Shown here in pieces: positions 51,011 through 60,921 of a DNA stretch of 64,000 nucleotides (positions are counted from its first letter, which is position 1; each line of letters begins with the position of its first letter). The stretch covers positions 62,001-126,000 of the forward strand of contig LLCB01000012.1 of assembly GCA_001414345.1 (NCBI GenBank), written 5' to 3'. The stretch is from Hymenoscyphus infarciens. Its lineage: Eukaryota > Ascomycota > Leotiomycetes > Helotiales > Helotiaceae. The notes beneath the pieces are model-generated. The model saw nothing but the letters and a program-made list of their open reading frames with translations, searched no databases and was not told the origin of the DNA. Both the position numbers and the translations under genes were made by a program.

Positions 51011-51230
51011 ATGTTCACCATCACCACCCTTTTCTTGGCTACCATCCTCGGAATGGCTATTGCTGCCCCAGTCAAGAGAGACGACGCTGTTGCCACCACC
51101 GAGACTGGTGCCTTCGAGGAAGAGAAGACCATCGTTGTAAGTAGAACAAACTTGTATCAACTTTAACGCAGGATACGTGCTAACAGCGATACAGATTGTC
51201 CGGGTTACGGGCGAGGAGTCTGAGTCGTAG
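51011..51230 (+). CDS. Small secreted peptide precursor with KR processing site
   Basis: Two exons (51011-51136 and 51195-51230) with a GTAAGT...ACAG intron of 58 bp in phase 0 encode 53 residues. The first 18 or so (MFTITTLFLATILGMAIA) form a signal peptide ending in AAP. VKR follows at once, a Kex2-type site. The remaining 30 residues are acidic, with a run FEEEK, an IVIV stretch and a tail GEESES. There is no cysteine, and the product sequence is not repeated. The strong TATA-leader context supports real expression. It could be a secreted signal, an effector-like peptide, or a precursor for a modified peptide. It matches no peptide I know. Confidence 0.65.
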
Positions 51231-52347
51231 ATTTTGAGCCTCCGTGATATGGTTGAGATGTTTGGAGACGCTGTGTGAAGGATGAGGGGTTACTGGGTGC
51301 AGGTCTGTCAGAGATGGCCTGTACGAGGGATGACTATGCTGGACCATTCAAAGACACATTCAACAAAAGTGCCAATGCCTCATATATTTCACGTGAACTA
51401 CTGAAGAAAGACCTCGAATCAGCGAGCTAGAACCGTCATGTAATGTTCAAGGAAAGTGATTGTATCAAAACTCATGGGAAATTTATCATGGTTTTCATTT
51501 CCTCCTGGGTACACTTATGTATTCGTTTATTGCTTTTCGTCACATATACGTATTTGAGGCTATTTTGAGAATTTCTGTATTTGCTGGCTAGCTTCCAGTA
51601 TCTCACTCTGTACTCTCTTATATGCCTTCTTTTTGGGCTAATTAGGAGGCTCCCTGAGTATCTCACTAATATAAGGGTGAAAAGAGTGAGTACTATCGGC
51701 TATCGCACTCATTTAAGAGGCTAAAAAGTACTAACTAATCCTGGCGAGCGTATCGCGAAAGGGTACGAGGGTGGGGTTGAAAAGAGCTTAATACGACGTC
51801 AAAAGCGACAGGAAGTGGTGTTGATGGAATAGAGGTTACTCGGCACGAGAGGTGGCCTATATACCCCATATATATGCCTCCCCCTGTTTATTAAGCTGAT
51901 TCCTCAATTCACTATAAACCCCTTCTAAATTTCAAGTCTGAAGTTTAGGAATAACTTATAAATCGCCGAGAAAATCAGCAATTCTCCCCAGTGGAGGCAA
52001 GTCCAAACTATATGCTAGACTTTATTCTAGTTTTTCGTATCGAATGGGTCCTTAAGCTTTCAATTCAACTTTGCACTTGGTCTAATAGGATGAAATGAGA
52101 ATTTAACTGTTGTTGTTTTTTGGCCATTTTCGTATTTAAGTCCTTCCCATACCGAACAGTTGCTACACCTCCTCGTATGAATTATCTTCCTTATGCATTA
52201 TCTTCCAGTGAAGTGTTTATGCTGTCTCATAAATAGGGCAGCATTTTCTACAAATTGATACCCACTAACCCGCTTCCCAATTCGCTTCCTCAAAATAGCG
52301 ATACTGTTTCCTCAAGAATTTTGGCATGCTAATTAAGAAGTCACTCC
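51231..52347. other. Intergenic, no supported gene
   Basis: About 1.1 kb containing the 3' region of the peptide gene and convergent downstream sequence of the next gene. Nothing recognisable. Confidence 0.5.
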
Positions 52348-53034
52348 TCAAAATAAAGCAACACAACCCTTCAAGGTCATGGTTACTTTCAACCCAAGTA
52401 TTTTCAAATCAGCGATTTTCTCTTTGCCATCCTCTCGAACATAATTTCGTGTGACTTTGGCGCAATGCTGAGAATGCTCCGCATCAGCGGTCTTCGAATC
52501 GATGAGCGGCAAGCGTTGTTCCATCGCCATCGCCAGTTTCCACCAAGTATAAAGACCATTCTCATCGTGATATTGCCATGTGGTATAAATGTGGCTATAA
52601 AAGCCCCTCCTCAAATCCAACATTTCCGTCTCATTCAAAGGCTGTCTGAGAAATGGATCCGCGAACCAGCTTAGATCGCTGAATACATCGTAGTCTTGTT
52701 GGGCGTCGATAAAGTAGCAGGCGTCTGGCACCCATGCGCTGAGCATAGGTTCGTAGTGGCAGCCATTCTTGATCGCCTCTTCCGGTGTTCTTCCACAGAA
52801 AGTATGGTCTGGCACTTCGGGTCGGAAAAGAATTGCAGAGAGTTGATGCATATGAGAGAGAAATAAAAGGAGGATGAGTGCGAAGAACGCAGTTGTCATT
52901 GCAACAAGCCCAAGTAAATATTTTGTTTTCGTAGAAATTCGCCGTGGAGGATTCAGGCTGTCTTTGAGATCGAGCTCGGCGAACTCGTCGGGGAGTAGGG
53001 GATGCTGAGATTCTTCATCTTTCTTTGACGCCAT
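52348..53034 (-). CDS. Single-pass membrane protein, HC-motif family variant
   Basis: Single exon of 228 residues starting MASKKDEESQHPLLPDE. An acidic cytosolic N-tail is followed by one membrane helix (YLLGLVAMTTAFFALILLLF) and an extracytosolic domain with FCGRTPEEAIKNGC, MLSAWVPDAC, YTWWKLAMAME and EHSQHCAKV. The CG..PEEA...GC, W.P..C and YxWxK blocks place it in the same family as the 49.0-kb pseudogene. The second HC pair is kept; at the first the usual HxxHC is replaced by YHDENG. If the HC pairs bind metal or form the active site, this copy may have changed or lost activity. An upstream in-frame ATG exists, but the start chosen gives the family-like N-tail. Confidence 0.75.
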   Translation of the reverse strand: MASKKDEESQHPLLPDEFAELDLKDSLNPPRRISTKTKYLLGLVAMTTAFFALILLLFLSHMHQLSAILFRPEVPDHTFCGRTPEEAIKNGCHYEPMLSAWVPDACYFIDAQQDYDVFSDLSWFADPFLRQPLNETEMLDLRRGFYSHIYTTWQYHDENGLYTWWKLAMAMEQRLPLIDSKTADAEHSQHCAKVTRNYVREDGKEKIADLKILGLKVTMTLKGCVALF

Positions 53035-53611
53035 TTCTGCCTCCAACAAGAACAGTGAAGTGAGAATAAGACAGTTGAACGAGTGCAAGAGGTTGTTTGT
53101 TGAAATTTACTTAGCAGTGGAAAAATAGCAAGTCACAATCACTTCGGGATCAGAATCTTCTAGCTAGACACAAAAACAACAATACCGGGGGCCAGGGCAG
53201 GGGTAGTGTAGTCGTTACAAGTTGCTTTCTACTCAACAACTTGCCATGCTTAGCATGAATGCAGGTAGAGTGGGGGTGGAATGGTGGATCTCGCTTAGTT
53301 GACGTTGCATCAGGGGAGATGCCGAGGCGGGCGGCTCTCGATACCTCTAGTATTTTATGAGACAAGTCCACTTAGGTAATTGTTTGTAGTTGTTGGAACA
53401 TGTTGGATATGGGATGGTTGAAGGGGGTTAAGTGTGTATTTTAAATCCTCTGCAAGACGCAGCCTAACACCCTTGTTGGTTTCTACATAATCAAGATATC
53501 CCAAACCATGAATTTCCTAAACTTTGCAGAATTGGTGTCAGAATCAGTGGGTTTCATATATGCGCTTTCCCTCCAGCACTCCTCAAGACGCCCAAGTGAC
53601 CCCCGAAATGC
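53035..53611. other. Intergenic, no supported gene
   Basis: About 580 bp between oppositely oriented HC-family loci, presumably holding the promoter of the minus-strand gene. No clear motif. Confidence 0.45.
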
Positions 53612-53896
53612 TCCTATCACTGCGTGTACATATGGAGGAAGATGGGCATGGCTCTGAGGAATGACCCGCCGTTGGTGGATGCGAGTAATGCTTATCGGCA
53701 TGTAACGCATTGCTCTGCTAGTCTGGAGAAGATATTGCAGGCTGAGACTGTCCCTGAGGAGGTGGAATCTTTTGCGTGGCCTATGATGTATCATACATGT
53801 TCTGTACTTACGTTTGAATTGGGTGGGTCGGGCATGCTGTTAGCCCAAAATTTAGCGAGACTTGCATCGGAAGACAAAAGGGATATATATACCTGA
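53612..53896 (+). pseudogene. HC-motif family fragment, C-terminal part
   Basis: Plus-strand frame reading SYHCVYIWRKMGMAL and then RHVTHCSASL, the two HC blocks with the family's characteristic YIWRKM core. The membrane helix and the CG...GC region expected about 130 residues earlier are not found upstream. This is therefore a truncated copy, or a gene with exons I could not find. The downstream frame runs another 55 residues to a stop. Confidence 0.55.
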
Positions 53897-54086
53897 TGAG
53901 GAATATTTAAAAGAGCATCTTGGACTCGAGATACACCATTTTCTACTTGGTAATTGCGCGATACCGCTCAAAACAATGGAATTCATTAAAAACTCCCAAA
54001 TAACCAGTCACCCAGCAATGTCCTCATACTTCGTGTAAATCTTCTCTTTATAACAATATAGGCCGATCAATACTCAAAGTAGATCT

Positions 54087-55547
54087 CTAAGTATCTAGTG
54101 CATCTTTCTGGAATTTCCTCAAATTCGCAGCTTGTTTCTCAAACCAAGCTCTCTCCGCTTCAGCTTCTTCGCCCTTTTCAACATACTCTTCATACCATCC
54201 AGGGACGCAATAATCATAAAACTTCCACCCTTCCGGCTCTCTCCCAGCTATTCCATCGGCATGCTCCGTCTGACCTTCAGTCCTCTCGCCTTTCGGGAAC
54301 TGTAAAGGTTCAACATGCGCTAAGCCATCCAGCTTTTCTCGCACCAAAGCCCAGAAGGCATGAGGATCATAGTACACAATCGAATTCGTGTATTCATACT
54401 TCAAAATACAACTCTTCACAATACCGACGTGTATGATGTATTGTCCTAGTCCACTCCCCATCGGGAACAGTTGTTCGACTTTGAAGAACGAGTGTTGTAA
54501 AACAGATGGGGGTTCGCCATCTCCTATCTCAACGCCAGTAACATCAAGCGGTAGGGACCAAGTATAGGAATCTCCGATCCTTCTCCGACCCATTAGATTC
54601 AGGGAATGTATGTGTTTATCGCCGGCAGGGGCTGCTTTCTCCCATTTCCATCCGCGATGCTCGTAATTTCTCTCCCCGTCAAGACCGTGATTAACATCAT
54701 CCTCGCCGTTGATTCCATAAGTCTTCCTTTTGATGAAATTCAAGTCTGGGAACAGTGAGTACGCGAAGTTCCAAGAGATGATGTTCATGACAAGTGTTTG
54801 ACGGAAGCCGATCAGCATTGCTTTCAAAGGTGTCCCTATGGTGTACAAAATCTGGATTCGGATCGGTTCCTCCTTGTTCGGGGCTTTCTTTACGTATGTC
54901 TTAACCTGTACTTAGGTTAGCATATAAGCCAAAGTGATTATTCTGTAGACGAAGTAAGAATTCCGAGTTTAACCCCGGTGATTACACTCATCCTCTGAGA
55001 ACGTGTAGAAGAGTTCAGACCCATCATAGAGGTCTATACACACTCCTTACAAAGCAGGTAGACCCAGAGAAAAGTCCAAATCTCTTACCTGCGAAATATG
55101 CTTGACCCGTCTCGTAAACTCCACCAACCCCCCATACTCCTCCGTCCTCACATCCCCCAGCACATACCCCTCAACGTCAACCAAATACTCCCCGAGCCCA
55201 TCAGAATCCCTCAAATCCTTCGAACCATTCAAATAAACATCAAGCCCCCCCTCCTCCCAAAACCCCCTATCAAAAAACTGCACCGCAAACCCCCCAGAGA
55301 TAAGCGCCCCATACTTGCCCAACTGCGACCTCAACCCAATAGGATCCCCAACAAAACGGGTAAGCTTCCGATTAATATTCCACTGGCTCCGGAAAAGAGT
55401 CTCAAAAAACGGGGAAAGTTGCTTGGTGGTTAGGCGGAAAGCATAGATGTCTTTGGGGTCTAGGTAAGCACAAATACTATCAAAAATAGGATAACACTTG
55501 AAAATGTCTTCCCATCCCGACGAGCGCTTTGTTTTAGTTATCGGCAT
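54087..55547 (-). CDS. F-box-like protein
   Basis: Exons 55089-55547 and 54087-54905, joined by a 183-bp intron with GTAAGA...TACAG ends, give 425 residues. The ATG at 55547 (MPITKTKRSS) is chosen because no ATG lies upstream in frame. An F-box-like segment (FKCYPIFDSICAYLDPKDIYAFRL split as CYPIFDSICAYL and DPKDIYAF) is near residue 20. ALISGGFAVQFF and LDVYL follow, typical of a large fungal F-box group in which this second block resembles a nucleotidyltransferase-like fold. F-box proteins usually recruit substrates to SCF ubiquitin ligases. The C-terminus is rich in Glu and Lys. It appears intact and is the last gene before the AT-rich block. Confidence 0.8.
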
Positions 55548-55898
55548 CGTTTCGTAGAGTTGGCATTTCGATGCTTGAATGTTGTCAGACGAAATGCGCC
55601 TTTTTGTTCGCCCCACCTTTCAAAACACCTGCATGCTGCAGTCAGCGAGGAGGTGGAAGCCTAAAGTGCCCACTGATCACGCCTACAAAATCCACTGGTT
55701 GCTGTAAGCAGAGGCGCACCACAGGCATACTTTTCATACCTTCTTTAAGGCCGTGCCCTTAATAAAGACACCACCTTTACGTGGCTTCCTTAGTACGAAG
55801 GACATATATAAATCTATAACCTATATAGCCCCTTATAACCCACGGGCGGTGCGGCGCTATTATAATGAAATATACGCTATAAGGTTAAGTCTATTAAG
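55548..55898. other. Boundary into third AT-rich block
   Basis: Promoter side of the F-box gene; TA-rich sequence begins near 55790. A short CCCACGGGCGGTGCGGCG stretch at about 55840 survives as a GC-rich spot. Confidence 0.5.
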
Positions 55899-56410
55899 GT
55901 AAGCTACTAAGTAAGAGGTAAGCTTAAAAAAAGAGTAAGCTACTAATAGAGAGGTAAGTTTAAAACTAACGAGTAAGCTACTAAGGGAGAGGTAAGCTTA
56001 AAATAGAGGTAAGTTATTAAAGAAGAGGTAAGTTTAAAACTAATAGATAAGCTATTAAGAGAGAGGTAAGCTTAAAGAAAGGTAAGCTACTAAGAGGTAA
56101 GTTTAAAACTAACAGGTAAGTTACTAAGGAGAGGTAAGCTTAAAAAGAGGGTAAGCTACTAAGGGAGAGATAAGCTTAAAGAAGAGTAAGCTACTAAGAG
56201 AGAGGTAAGCTTAAAAAAGGAGTAAGCTACTAAAGAAGAGGTAAGCTTAAAAAAGAGGTAAGCTACTAAGGGAGAGGTAAGCTTAAAAAAGAGGTAAGCT
56301 ATTAAGAGAGAGGTAAGCTTAAAAAGAGAGTAAGCTATTAAGAGAGAGGTAAGCTTAAAAAGAGAGTAAGCTACTAAGAGAGAGGTAAGCTTAAAAAGAG
56401 AGTAAGCTAT
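55899..56410. repeat. Minisatellite, roughly 36-bp unit, about 14 copies
   Basis: Units of the form GTAAGCTACTAAGAGAGAG followed by GTAAGCTTAAAAAGAGA repeat with small variants. Half-units share GTAAGCT. Later units are nearly identical, earlier ones more diverged, suggesting recent growth at the right-hand side. Confidence 0.85.
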
Positions 56411-56599
56411 AAAGGGAAGTAGGTTATAAGTAGAGTATTTATATATATAAACTACTTAACTACTTAGAAATTATAAGTATAAAGTTTAAGTAAAATAAAG
56501 TATTAATACTATAGTTATATAGTATAGTACTAAGAGAGGTAATAGCTAACCTATGTTTATAGTGCTTATATTATACTATTATACTATTACTAGCCGCCT

Positions 56600-57750
56600 A
56601 TTTTAATAATCTTAGTAGTACTAGAAATAGGTCTCTCTATTTTTAAGTTAGCTATTATTACTCTAATACTAGTAAAAAGAAGAAGCTTATAATCTTACTA
56701 AAGTTAGTCTCTCTTAGCTCTATTTACTTATTACTTAAACCTTCTTAGAATATTATATTTTCGTTTAATAATACTAACGCTAATAATATGCTTATAAGAG
56801 CTCTAATAGCTTTAGAAGAATCTTTAGACTCGACTATTAATTAATTTAGTATATAACTTCTTAATTTAAAGACTTCTAACTTACTAGTAAGCTCTAGCTC
56901 TAGCTCTAGCTCTAGCTCTAGCTTTAGCTATAGATCTCTTTTAAGGCCTAGTATCTTTATAATCTTCTTCTTCTAGCTAACTATAATATGAAATTTTATA
57001 GCCTCTAATAAGATTAGTACTCTTAAAATAACCTTCTTTTTAGGCGATCTCTTAAATATCTTAGTAATTATATTATTACTTCTTACCTTTTCTAGCTACC
57101 TATCTATATACTTAGCCTAAATTAGAGCTTAATCCTTCTACTTTTATAAACGTACTAGCTCTTTAGTAATAAGTTTAGATTTAGTATTTTTAAAAGCTAG
57201 TCTTATAATCTTATCTAAGATCTGATTTAGATTTTTATTAAAGTTATAATTATAGAAACCTATATCTTAGAGTAGATCTTACTAGATATTATTAGGAGTA
57301 TAAACCTTATTAAGATAACTAGTTTTTTAGAAAAATCGAAAGATCTTACTCTTTTATTTTATAGAAAAGTTAATCGAAGTAATACTCTTCTATATTAGCT
57401 TTAAAAGAAGAATATTATTTAACTTCTTTTATTTATCTATTTATAATTCCTTTATAGTTAGAGCCCTAGCTTAGTTACTTATTAGTTAGTCCTATTATAT
57501 AATAACCTATATATTATTAGTAATCTTATTTAGCTCCTCGTTCTCTTTCTTATCCCCTTTCTTATTCTCTTCCTTATCTCTACTCTTACCTTAGGCCTTC
57601 TTCTTTATAGGCTATTTATTACTCTTAAGATTCTACCTCTTCTTAACCTTTATATCTTTTAATAGAATAATAAATAAAAGATTACCTTTCTTATTCTTTT
57701 AATATAGTGTAATTTCTCTTAAGATATTAGTATACCTCTTTAGTCTATGT
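56600..57750 (-). pseudogene. RIP-degraded ORF with Leu-Glu repeat, unknown
   Basis: On the minus strand a long frame broken mostly by TAA/TAG runs through about 57.75 to 56.6 kb, rich in Lys, Glu and Leu and probably helical. A hexanucleotide repeat GAGCTA (about 56891-56930) encodes LELELELEL. No conserved catalytic motif was recognised; it may be a transposon protein. Confidence 0.35.
56889..56930. repeat. Hexanucleotide microsatellite (TAGCTC)n
   Basis: About six tandem copies of TAGCTC (minus strand GAGCTA). Confidence 0.85.
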
Positions 57751-58671
57751 TCTAGAATTAATTTCGTTATATTATTAGTAGCTCTTAGTATAATATTTAT
57801 AAATAGAAGGTAAAGATAGTATTATATAAAGTAGTTAATAGTAAATTAAAATAGTAAGAAAGATAGAATTATTAAAAAAGAGTATAGTTATAGAGTAATT
57901 ATAAAAGTAAGACTATATACTATGACTAGAGACGAAGTAGTAGGTAATAGTATATTTAAAAGATATTAATAATATATGAATTATTATTAAATAGAGTTAA
58001 GACTAAAAAATAGCTATTATAAGTATATAAAACGTTACTTAGCTACTATTATATTAGGTGGTTAGGTAGTTATTAAGTTAAGTAAGAAGTAAGCTAGTCT
58101 TTCTCTAAGATACCTTCTTATGTCTTAGTATAATAACTCTTCTTTACTCTTAATATACTTAAATAATCTCTCTTTTATAAATTATAAGTAAACTCTTAAA
58201 GCTTATATTAGCTTTTAAATTATAAGTACGTATACTTTTAATAAATAAGTAAGCTTTTAATTTATAAGTAAGTATCTTACTTTTATATAGCTTACTTCCT
58301 ACTTTTCTACTAAGCTTTAGTTACTCTAATAGTGGCTTACTTACTAATTAATAGCTTACTCTCTAGTTTACTTATCGATTAAGAGTATTAAGTAAGCTAC
58401 TAGCTATAAAAAGAAAGAAAAAGTCTATATAGTAATAATACTACTATATTATAAGATTTATAATTTAATTATTTAAGAATTAAATTATTTAATACTAGTA
58501 GAGGAAAAAAGTTATACTTAAACTAGTAATAGAAAAAGCCTACTACCTAGTTCTTCTACTTATACTATAAACGTCTTTTAACTATCTCTTAAAGATAAAA
58601 TATATACTACTATCTATTATAAACAAATAGAGAAGAAAAACTATTAATAATCCTATACTATCTATTATAAA

Positions 58672-58841
58672 TGTCGGTATATATTTAAGAGTAAATAGCG
58701 ATTCGGATTAGTATACGTGGGTACACGTGATTCTCGCTTAAGAGCTACTTAAGTAGGCATCGTAGCTAGCTTTACTCGGTATATACGAACGATAATATAA
58801 CTCTTTTTATATTGCTTTTATAACTATAAGTTATATTAACA
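58672..58841. repeat. Left LTR of 2.25-kb element
   Basis: 170 bp, containing TACGTGGGTACACGTGATTC; less RIP-mutated than the right copy. Confidence 0.87.
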
Positions 58842-60751
58842 CTGATTAGTAGACGTATAGATTAGATACTTAGTTACTTTATATATTTCTACTATAGATA
58901 TACTTATATAAAAGTAAACTCGATATTACTAATCAGATACTCAGTTACTTCGTATATTTCTACTATAGGTATACTTATATAAAAGTAAACTTAATATCAC
59001 TAGTAGACTCCTCTTCTCTAATTATAACTTCTTCTACTATTTAATAACTTCGATAATATACTATAAACGCTTCTTAATATAAGAAGCGCCGATTACTACC
59101 TCTAACCTTCTACCTCTCTCTAAGAGACCTCTTAATCGCCTACTATATATAAAATCGTTAGTACTAATACTTTTAATAATACTTTCGATTTAATACACTA
59201 TAAACGCTTCTTAAGATAAGAAGCGCTAATTATAAATACTAACCTCCTACTAACCTCTTACTAACCTCTAAGAGACCTCCTAACCTCCTACCTCTCTCTA
59301 AGACAATTCAAATTATCTAAGATACTCGAAACCTAATAATAACTTTTTAATAATATCTACTACTTCGAATAATAATAATATAGCGGATATACTAATAGAG
59401 AAGACGTAGTATACTACTAAATAAGAGGAGAAGTACGCTAAAGAAGAGAATAAAGACCTCCTTCTTTAGAACGAATTTTAAGTAGACTTTAAAGAATAAG
59501 ACTAAGATAACTTCGCTAAAGTCTACTAGTCTACTACTACTAAGTTATAACGAACACTTTATAGAAGAGGTATATAGGTTAAGATAGATAAATATAAGAT
59601 ACTTATATCTTAAGCACTATATAACACTGCTACTAAGGTTAACTAAACTAAGTAGTTAGACAAAGAAATATTAAAAGCTATAGTAGCTAAGAGAGCTAGT
59701 ACTAAAGAATTCAAATCCTATTATAAATATATAGTAGAACACGCTAAAAGACAACAAAAGCTATAGTAATAACAACTATAATAACAACATTCAGCCTCCT
59801 TAGATACTACTAGTAATTACTTCGACAATCCTCTTACCGACTTTAGTCTATCCTATACCGCCTAAACCTAAGATAACAAAGATAATAGAATTAGGAATAA
59901 GGACTATATCGTAGTACTACTAGGCAGTTCTATAAAGTTTCAATCTATAGTTATAAAACTATACTCTTTCAAAACTCCTAAAACTTTTAGAATAGCACTA
60001 GCGGATAGAGAAGTTTCTAGGATAGTACTATCGAATAATCTAATACTATAATCTTATAAAAAAGAAGGAACTTTTAAGTAATAAGGTAGATAAGAAGTAG
60101 AGTAGAGTAGCTAAGATATTAAATAATAGACTCTCTCTTAATATCGACTTCGTTATTTAGAAATTTATTAAGACGCCGATATCCTAGAACCTCTTTTAGA
60201 ACCGCTCTAGAGACACGGACATAGCTAACTCCGAACCCCTCCTCGATATTAACTTCGTTATTCACTCTCTCTCTAATATCGACTTCGTTATTTACTCTCT
60301 CTCTAATATCGACTTCAGATTCGTTAGAATACTAATATCCTAAAACCTCTTTTAGAACCGCCCTAGAGGCGCGGACATAGCTAACTCCGAAGGCTTCCGA
60401 GGCCTCTAAGTAACTTCGAATTCAAAGTGTTATTCTAAGAGTTAGATACTTTTATTACTCTTAAAGATATTAAAACCTTTATCCCTAGTTTAAGCGATAG
60501 TAATAAATTTAATATTCCTACTAAACGTCTAGAGTATAATCGGCGACAGGATTGTCCTAGTAGAGAACCACTAGTATAAAAGAGTATATACTTCGATCTA
60601 GATTAGAGTAGAATATAGAATAATATAGCTATAAAATAAAGCTTTCTTATTAGCTAAGGATAAAGAATAGAAGGCTCTGATTAGTTAGATTAGATAGGAG
60701 ATTTTAATAATTTTTAGAGTACTAACTTCTATTGTTTTAAAGAAGTACTAG

Positions 60752-60921
60752 TGTTAGTATATATTTAAGAGTAAATAGCGATTTAGATTAGTATACGTAG
60801 GTACACGTGATTCTCGCTTAAGAGCTACTTAAGTAAGCATCGTAGCTAGCTTTACTCGGTATATATAAACGATAATATAACTCTTTTTACATCGCTTTTA
60901 TAACTATAAGTTATACTAATA
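60752..60921. repeat. Right LTR of 2.25-kb element
   Basis: 170 bp, starting TGTTAGTATATA. Same length as the left copy, with a few transition differences. Confidence 0.87.

Larger units (their letters stand above)
55870..58400. mobile_element. Possible DNA transposon with subterminal GTAAGCT repeats
   Basis: Many GTAAGCT(T/A) words on the left (55899-56410) are mirrored by AGCTTAC words near the right (about 58300-58400), with one degraded minus-strand ORF between them. Subterminal repeats in opposite orientation are common in cut-and-paste transposons. No clean TIR or target duplication was found, so limits are approximate. Confidence 0.35.
58672..60921. mobile_element. Short non-autonomous LTR element, 170-bp LTRs
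   Basis: A 2,250-bp unit with LTRs at 58672-58841 and 60752-60921 and a 5-bp duplication ATAAA (58667-58671 and 60922-60926). The left LTR starts TGTCGG and ends TTAACA, keeping TG...CA ends. The interior has a 71-bp direct repeat (from 58864 and 58935), two copies of a hairpin CGCTTCTTA-TAAGAAGCG (59068-59088 and 59205-59225), and a plus-strand frame around 59330-60070 broken by RIP-type stops. No reverse transcriptase was seen. Confidence 0.87.

Noticed and set aside
51011..51230. Peptide gene as a classical dikaritin (ustiloxin-like) precursor
   Set aside because: Those precursors have many KR-separated repeats with a Tyr-containing core. This one has a single KR and no repeated core, so only a looser link is proposed.
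53150..53371. Minus-strand frame upstream of the HC-family gene
   Set aside because: No domain; it lies in the promoter region of the HC-family gene.
55899..56410. Tandem array as CRISPR
   Set aside because: No unique spacers; the units run head to tail with gradual variants, in a fungal context. It is a minisatellite.
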